DNA of 64,000 nucleotides from CBDCDJ01 sp965215355 (GTDB lineage Bacteria; Deinococcota; Deinococci; Deinococcales; Trueperaceae), in NCBI GenBank assembly GCA_965215355.1, contig CBDCDJ010000007.1, positions 2,914,001 to 2,978,000 of the forward strand, read 5' to 3'. Of this stretch, positions 8,546 to 17,191 are shown in pieces. The translations under genes were made by a program, and so were the position numbers. Within the stretch, counting starts at the first letter, position 1; the number at the start of each line of letters is the position of its first letter. The notes under the pieces were generated by a model. The model saw only the letters and a list, made by a program, of their open reading frames with translations. It searched no databases and was not told the origin of the DNA.

Positions 8546-9235
8546 CTAAGTTGAGGGCATCAGGGTCTCGAGGGCGGCAATCACGGCGTCGGCGTCGGGG
8601 CGTTCGGCCTGGACGTAGCGCCAGCCGTACTCCTCGATGGCCGCGCCCGTGCTCGGGCCGAGGGCGACGAGTCTGGCGCGCGCCCCAACTCCGCGCGGCA
8701 GGGCTTCAACCGCCGAGGGGCTGCTGAGGACGACGACGTCCACATCATCAACCGTGAAACCACAAGTGACTGTTCGGTACACCACCAGCGGGCGGGTCTC
8801 GAGCCCGTTTTTCTCCAGCGCGTCCTGCAGCGTCGGCAACGCCCGGTCACCGCGCGGCAGGCCGACGGGTGCGGCGGCGTGGGCGCTTTGCAAAAAAGCC
8901 TCGGCCAGCCCGAGCGAGGTCTGCGGCTCACCGACGAGGCTGACCCTACCGCCCAAACCCTCAAGCGCCGCCGCCGTTTTAGCCCCGACCGCACCGAGCC
9001 GTGTGTCGCCGAAACCCGGCTCGAGCGCGCCCCAAGCCTCGACCCCGCTCGGGCTGGTGAACAGCAGCCAGGGGCAAGCCGGTAAATCTTCAGCGCGTTT
9101 TCTAACAGCCTCAGTTAAAAGCGGCTCGGTTTTTATCAGGGGGCTGCGCACGACTTCGAAACCGCGCTCGAGCAAGCCTGCCTCAAGACCTGCCAACTTG
9201 CCCGGTGACTGCGTGAGCGCGACCCTGAGCTTCAC
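8546..9235 (-). CDS. hemD: Uroporphyrinogen-III synthase
   Basis: 229-residue HemD, which closes and inverts ring D of hydroxymethylbilane to give uroporphyrinogen III. The family is poorly conserved, but the order is right: RVALTQSPGK at the start, PWLLFTSPSGVEAW, VGAKTAAAL, then DVDVVVLSSPSAVEAL and LVALGPSTGAAIEEYGW in the second lobe. Position between hemC and hemB supports the call. Translation starts at GTG with AGAGG about nine bases upstream; only 12 bases separate it from hemC. Confidence 0.88.
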   Translation of the reverse strand: MKLRVALTQSPGKLAGLEAGLLERGFEVVRSPLIKTEPLLTEAVRKRAEDLPACPWLLFTSPSGVEAWGALEPGFGDTRLGAVGAKTAAALEGLGGRVSLVGEPQTSLGLAEAFLQSAHAAAPVGLPRGDRALPTLQDALEKNGLETRPLVVYRTVTCGFTVDDVDVVVLSSPSAVEALPRGVGARARLVALGPSTGAAIEEYGWRYVQAERPDADAVIAALETLMPST

Positions 9236-9247
9236 CTAAAATATCCT

Positions 9248-10135
9248 CTAAGTTTCTACCGTCGGTCGCCCAAGCGCTTCGAACGCGAGCATCGCCGCGC
9301 CTTCCGACGAGGGGTTGGCGACCTCGATGTAGTGGCCTTCGTACCAGGCTTTAAGCTTGACGACGCCGTCCTCATAAACCGCGTGCGCGCCGAGGGCGAG
9401 TTGGCAACCGCCCTGCAGCATCGCCATCAGTCCGCGTTCGGCGGCGACGGCCTTGTAGGTGCGGATGTCGTGGAGGTCGGTCAGGACGGAGGCGACCTCG
9501 TAAGCGTCGCGGCGCGTCTCGAGCGCCAGCGCGCCCTGCGCCGGGGCGGGCACCATCACGTGGGGCTCGAGCACCATCACCTCCAAACCCGACAGGTCGA
9601 GGTCCAGGCGCTCCAGGCCCGCCGCCGCCAGAACAATCGCATCATAGAGGCCGTCGCGCAGTTTCTGTACCCGCGTCGGCACGTTGCCGCGGAGTTCTTT
9701 CGTGACGAGGTCGGGGCGCAGGGCGAGCAGCTGTTTTTGCCGCCGCACCGCGCTCGTGCCGACGGTCGTACCTTCTGTCAGGGGCAAATTTTGCGCGCTC
9801 GAGTCGAATTTTTCCGGTCGCACCAGCAACACGTCGCGCGGGTCGGCGCGCCCCGTCACGGCGGCGATTTCCAGCATCGGCATCGGCGCGCTCGGCAAGT
9901 CTTTGTGCGAGTGGACGGCCACGTCGGCCTCGCCCGCCAAAACGGCGTCCTGCACAGCTTTGGTAAAAAACCCTTGACCTTGCATGAGCGCGAAAGGCTG
10001 GTAATCTTTGTCACCTTGCGTTTCGATTAGAACGAGTTCGACCCCGTGGCCGAGGGCCTCGAGCCGACCCTTGACAAAATTCGCTTGCCACAGGGCGAGT
10101 TGACTTTTGCGGGTGGCAATGCGGATGAGGTTCAT
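9248..10135 (-). CDS. hemC: Hydroxymethylbilane synthase (porphobilinogen deaminase)
   Basis: 295 residues, normal length. Polymerises four porphobilinogen units on a covalently bound dipyrromethane cofactor. Seen directly: N-terminal RIATRKSQLALWQA, catalytic region AVHSHKDLP, substrate-binding TSAVRRQ and RGNVPTR, and the cofactor cysteine C244 in MLQGGCQLALGAHA. ATG at 10135 follows GGGAGAGG. Second gene of the heme operon; the 91-base gap to hemA holds a short repeat-like stretch of AGCCA/GGCTAC words and no gene. Confidence 0.95.
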   Translation of the reverse strand: MNLIRIATRKSQLALWQANFVKGRLEALGHGVELVLIETQGDKDYQPFALMQGQGFFTKAVQDAVLAGEADVAVHSHKDLPSAPMPMLEIAAVTGRADPRDVLLVRPEKFDSSAQNLPLTEGTTVGTSAVRRQKQLLALRPDLVTKELRGNVPTRVQKLRDGLYDAIVLAAAGLERLDLDLSGLEVMVLEPHVMVPAPAQGALALETRRDAYEVASVLTDLHDIRTYKAVAAERGLMAMLQGGCQLALGAHAVYEDGVVKLKAWYEGHYIEVANPSSEGAAMLAFEALGRPTVET

Positions 10136-10226
10136 AGTCCTCTCCCTGAATGGAGTTTGTAGCCAGGGGTTTGTGGCTTGTTGGGGAACCGCAGGCTACC
10201 GGCTACGAGCCACTGGCTGAGTTCAG

Positions 10227-11408
10227 TCACCGTTCAACCCCGTCATTCGACCCGTCGTTTACCCTGTCGTTCAAGCCGGTTTCCTCCAAAAACACCTTCG
10301 CCGCCTCGAGCCCGTATTCCCGCGCCACCGCCCGCAAACCCTTGATGGGCACGTGCGCGAACTTGTGGGCAAGTTTGGCGGCGTCGGCGGCGGGCAGGCT
10401 GTCGCCGATGGTGTCCAAGTACCAGTCGCGCAGCCGTTTGATGGACGGCCCCAGCTGCCGCTCGGTCCACTCGGTGCGGGCGAGTTCGAGTTCGTCCTGG
10501 ATGATCCGTTCGGCGCGGGCGAGCTTGTCGGTCATCGCCGCCCGGCGCAGGTTTCCCGCCGCCTGCAGCGTGTCCACATCGAGCACGCACACCCCACGCG
10601 CCGCCCCCGCCTTGAGGTTGCGCGGCACCCCCAGGTCGACAATCGTTTTGAGCGTGGGCAGCTTCTCGAGCACGGCCTCGTCCACCACGTCGCCCGCGGA
10701 GAGCGCGCAGACGAGGGCCTCGAGTGGGGGCGGTGCAGCCAAAAACTCGGCCAAGCTCAGACTCTCCACCCCGAGGTGTTTGCCGAGCCGGGCCGCGCGC
10801 TCCGGCGTGCGGTTGACGATGGTCAGGTGCAGGTTCTTGTTCTCTGCCAAAGACTTCGCCGCCAGCGTACCCATCTCGCCCGCGCCGAGGACGGCGACGC
10901 GGTCACCGGGCGCTAGGCTGCGTTCCAACTGCGGCCGCGCCAGGCTGAAGAGCGACGTGTGCAGGGGCGCTAAGTCGACGTCGCGCCGCACCTTTTTGGC
11001 AATGCGCAGCGCCGTGTGAAACGCGAACAGGGTGGACTTGCCGGTCGTGCCCAGTGCCTGCGCCGCACTGAAAGCGTTACGCACCTGCGCCATAATCTGG
11101 TCTTCGCCGGGGTTGAGCGAGTCGAGCGACGCGGCGACGCGGCAGAGTTGCTCTAAAGCGCCGTCCCCCACGAAGGCGTAGGGCCGCACCTCCGCGCCCG
11201 GCGGAGTAAGCCGTGTCCTCGCCTCCGCCACATTTAACCCCTCGGGCAAAACCGTGACGAGGTTCCAGCGGTTGCAGGTCGCCAACGGTACCCACTCCTC
11301 TAAGCCACAGCGCTCAAAATCCGCCGCCTCGAAACCCCGCTGCCAGGCCTCGAGCGCCGCCGCCCCGCCGCGCCTATGCGAAACCCCGATGAGTGCTAAC
11401 CGTTCCAC
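10227..11408 (-). CDS. hemA: Glutamyl-tRNA reductase
   Basis: First enzyme of the C5 pathway: reduces glutamyl-tRNA-Glu to glutamate-1-semialdehyde with NADPH. The start region LALIGVSHRRGG and nucleophilic cysteine in LATCNRWN are diagnostic; GEDQIMAQVRNAF and the Rossmann motif VAVLGAGEMGTLAAKSL follow, then a C-terminal dimerisation helix. About 393 residues from the GTG at 11408; the frame stays open to 11666, but that part is not family-like. TAACAT lies seven bases before the GTG, suggesting a leaderless transcript. The C-terminus ends in a tandem NDRVNDGSNDG repeat. No glutamate-semialdehyde aminotransferase gene is nearby. Confidence 0.92.
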   Translation of the reverse strand: MERLALIGVSHRRGGAAALEAWQRGFEAADFERCGLEEWVPLATCNRWNLVTVLPEGLNVAEARTRLTPPGAEVRPYAFVGDGALEQLCRVAASLDSLNPGEDQIMAQVRNAFSAAQALGTTGKSTLFAFHTALRIAKKVRRDVDLAPLHTSLFSLARPQLERSLAPGDRVAVLGAGEMGTLAAKSLAENKNLHLTIVNRTPERAARLGKHLGVESLSLAEFLAAPPPLEALVCALSAGDVVDEAVLEKLPTLKTIVDLGVPRNLKAGAARGVCVLDVDTLQAAGNLRRAAMTDKLARAERIIQDELELARTEWTERQLGPSIKRLRDWYLDTIGDSLPAADAAKLAHKFAHVPIKGLRAVAREYGLEAAKVFLEETGLNDRVNDGSNDGVER

Positions 11409-11599
11409 TCCGTCAATGTTAGAGCCCGGCGCGTTTTCGTATGTCACGAAAGTGTCATCTGGGAGGAAAAGGTCGAACTTCTCAGCTTTTGGGTTGAGGT
11501 GAGGGCTCGAGTTCGCCGGCCATTCCGCCCACGCAGGCACCTTGCTGGATGAGCGCGTCAGACGAGCGTCTGAGTCGTGAAAAGCTTGTCCGCAACACC

Positions 11600-11629
11600 T
11601 TGACAGGCCCGCGCCCGAGTCCATATACT
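11600..11629 (+). promoter_or_regulatory. Promoter of the tRNA-Lys/tRNA-Glu unit
   Basis: Perfect -35 TTGACA (11600-11605), 18-bp spacer, -10 TATACT (11624-11629). Predicted transcription start is about 55 bases before tRNA-Lys. This is the best consensus promoter in the window, as expected for stable RNA. Confidence 0.8.
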
Positions 11630-11690
11630 GTTCAGGCTGTAGGCGAATCACGCGTGGGTTTGCCAAAAGGGCTTCGGCCCGGGACTGCAG

Positions 11691-11766
11691 GGGTCGTTAG
11701 CTCAGTTGGTAGAGCAGCTGACTTTTAATCAGCGGGTCACAGGTTCGAGCCCTGTACGACCCACCA
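11691..11766 (+). tRNA. tRNA-Lys (anticodon TTT)
   Basis: 76-nt cloverleaf with encoded CCA. Acceptor arms GGGTCGT/ACGACCC pair fully; the D arm is GCTC...GAGC, the anticodon arm GCTGA-CTTTTAA-TCAGC gives TTT, and the T arm is ACAGG-TTCGAGC-CCTGT. First of two tRNAs behind the same promoter. Confidence 0.97.
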
Positions 11767-11770
11767 GCAG

Positions 11771-11845
11771 GGCCCCTTCGACTAGCGGTTAGGTCACCAC
11801 TCTTTCACAGTGGCGGCACGAGTTCGAATCTCGTAGGGGTCACCA
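11771..11845 (+). tRNA. tRNA-Glu (anticodon TTC)
   Basis: 75-nt cloverleaf with encoded CCA, four bases after tRNA-Lys. Acceptor GGCCCCT pairs with AGGGGTC (one G-U). The anticodon loop CTTTCAC between CCACT and AGTGG gives TTC; the T arm is ACGAG-TTCGAAT-CTCGT. This tRNA also feeds the C5 heme route begun by the nearby divergent hemA. Confidence 0.97.
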
Positions 11846-11850
11846 AGGTG

Positions 11851-11878
11851 AAGGTATCATCCACGTGGGTGATACCTT
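11851..11878. terminator. Near-perfect 28-bp palindrome between tRNA genes
   Basis: AAGGTATCA-T-CCACGTGG-G-TGATACCTT: nested arms give a hairpin of about 14 pairs with only one T-G mismatch, five bases after tRNA-Glu, followed by TTAATCTTAAAAG. It may be a terminator with a weak T tract or a protein-binding palindrome. A half-site copy, GATGATACCTC, recurs at about 11946, just before tRNA-Val. Confidence 0.55.
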
Positions 11879-11906
11879 TAATCTTAAAAGCCACGCGAGT
11901 CTTGCA

Positions 11907-11934
11907 TTGAAGCTCAAGGCTGCTGAGGTAAAAT
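11907..11934 (+). promoter_or_regulatory. Candidate promoter of tRNA-Val
   Basis: TTGAAG (11907-11912), 16-bp spacer, TAAAAT (11929-11934). It ends about 25 bases before tRNA-Val, so the tRNA is probably transcribed separately from the upstream pair. Confidence 0.5.
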
Positions 11935-11959
11935 TTTATTGAAAGATGATACCTCTTTT

Positions 11960-12035
11960 GGGCGATTAGCTCAGCTGGAAGAGCGCCTCCCTTACAAGGA
12001 GGATGTCGGGGGTTCAAGTCCCTCATCGCCCACCA
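11960..12035 (+). tRNA. tRNA-Val (anticodon TAC)
   Basis: 76-nt cloverleaf with encoded CCA. Acceptor GGGCGAT pairs with ATCGCCC; the anticodon arm CCTCC-CTTACAA-GGAGG gives TAC, and the T arm GGGGG-TTCAAGT-CCCTC closes with one G-U/G-C shift. Followed by about 165 bases with no gene that I recognise and then a strong terminator. Confidence 0.96.
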
Positions 12036-12201
12036 TCAAAACCACTGTCACAAACGACGAAACAAAAGCCAGACGTTCTGGGCCGGCTCGTTTGTTGGGG
12101 CCATCTACACCCGGTCTACACTCGTGTTGCGGATGCCGGTTTGCTCGAGTAAGAATTTTGTAAGAGTTTGACCTCTAAGCTGTCCTCACCTCCCTTTTAC
12201 A

Positions 12202-12231
12202 CCCGCGCCCTGGACAAGCGCGGGTTTTTTT
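12202..12231 (+). terminator. Rho-independent terminator after the tRNA genes
   Basis: Stem CCCGCGC (12202-12208) / GCGCGGG (12218-12224) with a 9-base loop and a run of seven T. Clear intrinsic terminator for the tRNA transcript. The 3' end of the convergent aldolase gene lies 75 bases further on. Confidence 0.88.
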
Positions 12232-12306
12232 GGGTTGGACTGAGCTTGACTGCGTCACCACCGAACGGTTTTTCAGGTGGGCGGTTCGACAAGCTCGAAC
12301 TCGCGT

Positions 12307-14502
12307 TCAGCGCAAGAACGCCTCGTGCAGCCCCCCGTCCACGCTCAAAACTTGCCCGGTCGTCTTGCTCAACCTGCTGCTGACCAGCAGGTACGCGGCC
12401 TCAGCTTGGTCGGCGAGGGTGATGGGGCTTTTGGTGAGGGTGCGCTGCGCGTAAAACGCAGCGAGTTTATCGCGCAGGGTTTCGGTGTCCTCGTCCTCGC
12501 TGAAGGGTATCTCGTACTTGGCGAGCGAACTGATAACACGCGCCCGCGGAAACATGCTGCTCCCCTCGACCACGGTGGCCGGGGCCAGACCGTTGACCCG
12601 GATTAAGGGGGCCAGCTCTACGGCCAACTCCCGCACGAGGTGGTTCGCCGCCGCCTTGCTGGTGTCGTAAGCGAGCGAGCCCTTTTTTGCCACCGCCCCG
12701 TTCACGCTCGTGGTCAACACCAGGCTGCCCTGCAGACCCTGCGCCTCCCAAACCCGCCGCGCCTCGTCGGCGACGAGGTAACCCCCGGTCACGTTGATGT
12801 CGAAGGTCAAACCCCACTTGTCGTCGGGGATGCGCCCGTCCGCGTCGGGCGACACGAAAACCCCGGCGGTGACGACGACGCTGTCGACGCCGCCGTAGGC
12901 GAGGACGGTTTGGCGAAAAAGTTCGCGCACGCTGCCACGCTTCGTGACGTCGACCTCGAGCCCAATCGCCGGGCCACAGTTCGAGACCCCCGTCCCGGCC
13001 ACGCCGATGCCGACACCGTAAATCTCAGTCAGCTCTCGAGCGGTTTCCCGAGCCGCTGCCACGTTCAGGTCTGCGCAGACGACGTGTGCGCCCTCCGCCG
13101 CCAGCCGCAACGCCGCCGCCCCGCCGATGCCGCTGCCCGCGCCGACCACCACGACCACGCGCCGGGCGAACTCTTTTTCCGGGGGCATCCGCCGCAGCTT
13201 GGCTTCTTCCAGAGCCCAATACTCGATGTCGAACGCCTCTTGCTGGGGCAAGGCGATGTACTCGCCCACGCTTTCCGCGCCGCGCATCACTTCGACGGCG
13301 GCGTTGTAGAACTCGGCGGTGACGCGCGACTCGCTCTTGGTCTTGCCCCAGGCAATCATGCCGACGCCGGGCAGCAAAATCACGGTCGGGTTGGGGTCGC
13401 GCATGGGCGGGGAGGATTGGCGTTTGCAGGTTTCGTAATAGGTTTTGTAGTCCGCGCGGTACTGAGTTAAATTGTGCTCGAGCTTCCCTAGCAGCGCCTG
13501 CACGTCCTCTGTTTGCGGGTTCCAGTCCACATATAGAGGTTTGATTTTGGTGCGCAAAAAGTGGTCGGGGCAACTGGTACCGAGTTCGGCCAAACGCGGC
13601 GCGTCGTGACTGTTGACGAACCTCAAAATTGTCTCGTCAGCCTGCACCGTGCCGACGAAGCGGTTTTGCTGCGAGACCAGCCCGCGCAGTTTGGGCAAAA
13701 TCTCGACCAGCACTTCCTCACGCTTTTCTTCACTGAGACGTTCGTACTTTTGCCCGCCGAAGGTCGCGTCGCCCTTGTCACGCGCTTCGATGTAGTGCGC
13801 CGCCTTTTCGACGAGGTCCAAACTCAGGTCGTAGCAGGCTTTGTCGTCGTTCGCCCAGTTGATAAGCCCGTGCTGGCCCATGACGAGACCTTTGAGGGTG
13901 GGGGCTTTCTCGACGATTTCCGCCATCACCAGGCCCAGGTCGAAGCCGGGGCGCTGCCAGTCTACCCAGCCGACCTCGTCGCCGTAAACCTCGCGGGTCA
14001 GCGCTTCACCGTTTTTACTTGCGGCGACGGCGATGACCGCGTTCGGGTGGGTGTGGTCGACGTGGTTGAACGGGATGAACGCGTGCAGCGGGGTGTCGAT
14101 GCTGCTGGCCCTCGGGTTCAAACCGTAAACCGTGTGCGGGTACAGCGCCACCATCTCGTCTTCGACGGGTGTTTTCACGCCTTTTTCGTCGGCGTTGTCG
14201 TAAATGGTTTTGAGGGCGTTCAGCTTGTCCATGTAGAGCGAGGCGAAGTTCTCGCGCTTGGCGGTGCGCAAATCGCCGCCCGAGCCCTTGACGAACAGCA
14301 CTGTTTCGTCTGCGCCCGTGAGCGGGTCGGTCACGGTGAGTTTGGCGGAAGTGTTGCCGCCGCCCGTGTTGGTGACGCGCTGGTCTTGCCCGAGCAGGTT
14401 CGAGCGGTAGACGAGGCGTTCGACGGGGTCCAAGGTGTCTGCGTAAGAATCATCCCAAAGATAGCTGACGTGCTCGAAAGTGTCGGGTTTGTCCTCGTCC
14501 AT
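12307..14502 (-). CDS. Bifunctional rhamnulose-1-phosphate aldolase / lactaldehyde dehydrogenase
   Basis: 731-residue fusion. The N-terminal part (about 1-430) is a class II aldolase: NTGGGNTSAKL, GSGGDL, zinc histidines in FNHVDHTHPNA and MGQHGLINW. The C-terminal part (about 445-731) is a short-chain dehydrogenase with VVVGAGSGIGG, NVTGGY, the YxxxK pair in AYDTSKAAANH and a VDGG end. This is the RhaE/YuxG-type two-domain enzyme that splits rhamnulose-1-phosphate and oxidises or reduces the lactaldehyde. It lies directly downstream of L-rhamnose isomerase. AAGAAAGG precedes the ATG. No rhamnulokinase is in the window. Confidence 0.9.
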   Translation of the reverse strand: MDEDKPDTFEHVSYLWDDSYADTLDPVERLVYRSNLLGQDQRVTNTGGGNTSAKLTVTDPLTGADETVLFVKGSGGDLRTAKRENFASLYMDKLNALKTIYDNADEKGVKTPVEDEMVALYPHTVYGLNPRASSIDTPLHAFIPFNHVDHTHPNAVIAVAASKNGEALTREVYGDEVGWVDWQRPGFDLGLVMAEIVEKAPTLKGLVMGQHGLINWANDDKACYDLSLDLVEKAAHYIEARDKGDATFGGQKYERLSEEKREEVLVEILPKLRGLVSQQNRFVGTVQADETILRFVNSHDAPRLAELGTSCPDHFLRTKIKPLYVDWNPQTEDVQALLGKLEHNLTQYRADYKTYYETCKRQSSPPMRDPNPTVILLPGVGMIAWGKTKSESRVTAEFYNAAVEVMRGAESVGEYIALPQQEAFDIEYWALEEAKLRRMPPEKEFARRVVVVVGAGSGIGGAAALRLAAEGAHVVCADLNVAAARETARELTEIYGVGIGVAGTGVSNCGPAIGLEVDVTKRGSVRELFRQTVLAYGGVDSVVVTAGVFVSPDADGRIPDDKWGLTFDINVTGGYLVADEARRVWEAQGLQGSLVLTTSVNGAVAKKGSLAYDTSKAAANHLVRELAVELAPLIRVNGLAPATVVEGSSMFPRARVISSLAKYEIPFSEDEDTETLRDKLAAFYAQRTLTKSPITLADQAEAAYLLVSSRLSKTTGQVLSVDGGLHEAFLR

Positions 14503-14556
14503 GAAATCGCCTTTCTTACTTCCTGCTTCTCACTTCTTGCGAAGTTTGCGAGCCCT

Positions 14557-15804
14557 CTAGCGCTGAGCCAAGACTTTGTTCTCGTACGCTTTGACGTCGT
14601 CCACAAAGGAAAAGCCGACGGGCACGTTTTGCGTGGCGCAGTAGTAATCCCAAACCGCGCCGAAGGGCATCGTTTTGAGTTCTTCCAACAGGGCGAGGCG
14701 CGCGGTGTAGTCGCCCGCTGCTTCGAAAGCGCGGAGTTTGTCGGCGGGCTCGAGCAGCGCCAGCAGCAACGCTTTGAGCGTGTTCCGCGTGCCGATGGTC
14801 CAGGCGGCGACGCGGTTGATGCTGGCGTCGAAAAAGTCCAGCCCGACGTGAACGCGGCTCAAGAAGTCGCCCCGGACGACTTCTTGCATGGTCGTCTGCA
14901 AGTCGTCGCTGAGCGTCACCACGTGGTCGCTGTCCCAGCGCACGCCGCGGCTCACGTGTAAAAGAACCTCGTCCAGGTAAAGCAGCACCGCCGAGAGTTT
15001 GTCGCTGACGGTTTCGGTCGGGTGGAAGTGGCCGGCGTCTAAGCAGAGGAGTTTTTGGCGCGTTATCGCGTAACCGAGGTAGAACTCGTGCGAGCCGACC
15101 ACATAGCTTTCCGAGCCCAGCCCGAACAGCTTGGACTCGACGGCGTCTAAGTTGTGCTCGAGCGGTTCCTCGAAAATGTGGTCGAGCGCGTCTCGCAGTC
15201 GTTCCCGCGGACCCTTGCGGTCGAAGGGCGTGTCCTTGTAGCCGTCGGGAATCCAAAGGTTGGTGACGCAGGGCGTGCCGAGTTCGCGGCCGAAATAGTC
15301 CCCGATCCTGCGGCTGGCGCGGCAGTGCTCGATCCAGAACCGGCGGACACTCTCGTCGCTGCTGGCCAGGGTAAAGCCGTCGTCGGCCAAAGGGTGCGAA
15401 AAGAGCGTCGGGTTGAAGTCCAGGCCGTGGTGGTTCGTTTTGGCCCACTCGAGCCAGCTGGAGAAGTGTTCCGGCGTTATCTCGTCGCGCGGTACTGGCT
15501 TGTCAGCTTCTAAATAAATCGCGTGGAGGTTGAGCCGGTGCGTACCCGGAATGAGGCTGTAGGCTTTGGTCAAGTCCTGCCGCAGTTCGTCGGCGTTGCG
15601 CGCCTTGCCGGGATGGTTGCCGGTCGCCATGATGCCGCCGCCGAGACCGCGTTCAGGCGCTTCGAAGCCGCCCACGTCGTCGCCTTGCCAGCAGTGCAGG
15701 CTGATGGGGAGGGTCGCCAGCGTCCTCAGAGCTTGGTCCGCGTCCACGCCCAGCTCGGCGTAGCGCGCTCGCGCCAAAGCGTAAGCCTGTTGTTCATCGC
15801 TCAC
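14557..15804 (-). CDS. rhaA: L-rhamnose isomerase
   Basis: About 415 residues, similar to the E. coli RhaA length. Converts L-rhamnose to L-rhamnulose. The N-terminus from the GTG at 15804 aligns by eye with RhaA: ALARARYAELGVDADQALRTL, then LPISLHCWQGDDVGGFE. The TIM-barrel metal-site regions HAIYLE, GLDFNPTLFSHP, SHEFYLGY and LDAGHFHPTETVSDK are present. A further GTG at 15834 would add ten residues. First gene of the minus-strand rhamnose operon with the aldolase fusion 54 bases downstream. Confidence 0.93.
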   Translation of the reverse strand: MSDEQQAYALARARYAELGVDADQALRTLATLPISLHCWQGDDVGGFEAPERGLGGGIMATGNHPGKARNADELRQDLTKAYSLIPGTHRLNLHAIYLEADKPVPRDEITPEHFSSWLEWAKTNHHGLDFNPTLFSHPLADDGFTLASSDESVRRFWIEHCRASRRIGDYFGRELGTPCVTNLWIPDGYKDTPFDRKGPRERLRDALDHIFEEPLEHNLDAVESKLFGLGSESYVVGSHEFYLGYAITRQKLLCLDAGHFHPTETVSDKLSAVLLYLDEVLLHVSRGVRWDSDHVVTLSDDLQTTMQEVVRGDFLSRVHVGLDFFDASINRVAAWTIGTRNTLKALLLALLEPADKLRAFEAAGDYTARLALLEELKTMPFGAVWDYYCATQNVPVGFSFVDDVKAYENKVLAQR

Positions 15805-16018
15805 TGGGCCTCTTTTCTTCGAGGTGACAAACACCCTAAAACAACGTCAACGCAGACAAAACGAAACGCGACACCTCGGCGTGCTTTGTCGGGGCCGGGG
15901 CGTGGGCGCAGAGACGGACCCCGAGCGTAGGCCGGACGCCCGTCGCTTTTCAACTTTACAACTTTCCACTCCGGAACGGCTACACTGAGGTGTGAGTACG
16001 GCGTGGATACCCTAAGGC

Positions 16019-17152
16019 ATGGACGACGCTTCTAAGCAGCGAGACGCCGTCGACTTGGCCCGTGAGCTTGCCCAGCAGGTCAGAGCGAGGGCTCGAGCCG
16101 CGGACGAACACGGCGGCCTGCCCGCTGCGGACGTTGCCACGCTTCGGCGCGCGGGTTATCCCGGGATCGCCGTGCCCGCGCACTACGGCGGCCGGGGCGC
16201 TTCGCTGCAGACCTGCGTCGCGGCGCAGCTCGAGCTGGCCCAAGGCAGCGCCTCCACCGCCCTCGTCGCCGCGATGACCCTCCACATCGTCGGCCACGAG
16301 CGCGAGGTGAAAAGTTGGGCCGGCGACGCCAGAGACGCGATTTTTCGCGACGTCGCCTGCGGCGCGCTGCTCAACAGCGCGGCGAGCGAGCCGCGGCTGG
16401 GCAGCCCGTCGCGCGGCGGTTTGCCCGACACCCACGCCGAACCAAGCGGCGACACGCTTGTTGTCAACGGCCACAAAAACTGGGTGACGGGCGGCGAGTT
16501 TTTAAACCACCTGCTGGTGCGCTTGCGCCTCGGCGACGAGGCGGTCGTCGTGTGGTTGCCGGGCGACACCCCGGGTTTGCGCTGGGAAAAAACCTGGGGC
16601 GACTCTTTGAGCCTGCGCGCCAGCGACAGCCACGACCTCTATCTGGAGGACGTGCGCGTACCTGCGGCGCACCTCGTCCAGCGGGGCAAGTCCCCCGGCA
16701 GCGTCTGGTTTCCGCTGCTGGTCGCGGCCACTTACCTCGGCGCCGCCGTCGCCGCGCGGGACGACGTCGTCGCCTACGCACGAGCGCGCGTCCCCACCGC
16801 CCTCGGCAAACCCATTGCCACGCTGCCGGGGATTCAGCGGCAAGTCGGCGACATCGACGTCTCCCTGCAGGCTGCACGCGCCTTTTTGTCGGCGACGGCG
16901 GCCGGGTGGCGAGGGCTCGAGCAGGAGCGTGAAACTTTCCTGGTGAAAGCCGCCAGCGCCAAGCACGTGGCGGTGGAGACGGCTCTCGCCGTGACCGACA
17001 AGGCGCTACGCGTCGCCGGGGCCGCGGGCATCGACAAGGAACTGGCGTTGGAGCGTTACTTCCGCGACGTGCGCGGCGGCCTGATGCACCCGCCTTCGGG
17101 CGACGCCGCGCTGGAACTGGTCGGGCGGCGCGCTCTGGGTGTGCCGGCTTAG
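16019..17152 (+). CDS. Acyl-CoA dehydrogenase family protein
   Basis: 377-residue flavoprotein with the three-part ACAD fold: an all-alpha N-terminal domain (ARAADEHGGLPAADVATLRRAGYPG, GGRGASLQ), a beta domain (NSAASEPRLGSPS, VVNGHKNWVTGG, DVRVPAAHLV) and C-terminal helices (LPGIQRQVGDIDVSLQAAR, RVAGAAGIDKELALERYFRDVRGG). No clear catalytic glutamate stands out in the usual C-terminal position, so it may be a divergent member acting on an unusual acyl substrate or as a flavin-dependent monooxygenase of the same fold. TACACT at about 15981 may be its -10. Standalone gene. Confidence 0.85.
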   Translation: MDDASKQRDAVDLARELAQQVRARARAADEHGGLPAADVATLRRAGYPGIAVPAHYGGRGASLQTCVAAQLELAQGSASTALVAAMTLHIVGHEREVKSWAGDARDAIFRDVACGALLNSAASEPRLGSPSRGGLPDTHAEPSGDTLVVNGHKNWVTGGEFLNHLLVRLRLGDEAVVVWLPGDTPGLRWEKTWGDSLSLRASDSHDLYLEDVRVPAAHLVQRGKSPGSVWFPLLVAATYLGAAVAARDDVVAYARARVPTALGKPIATLPGIQRQVGDIDVSLQAARAFLSATAAGWRGLEQERETFLVKAASAKHVAVETALAVTDKALRVAGAAGIDKELALERYFRDVRGGLMHPPSGDAALELVGRRALGVPA

Positions 17153-17191
17153 GCGTGTGACCACCGAAACGCGCCGTGGCGGCTTTTGTAC

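Noticed and set aside
13561..14961. Long open frame antisense to the rhamnose genes (466 codons).
   Set aside because: High-GC shadow of the rhaA and aldolase genes; no family-like sequence, and the opposite strand has two clear enzymes.
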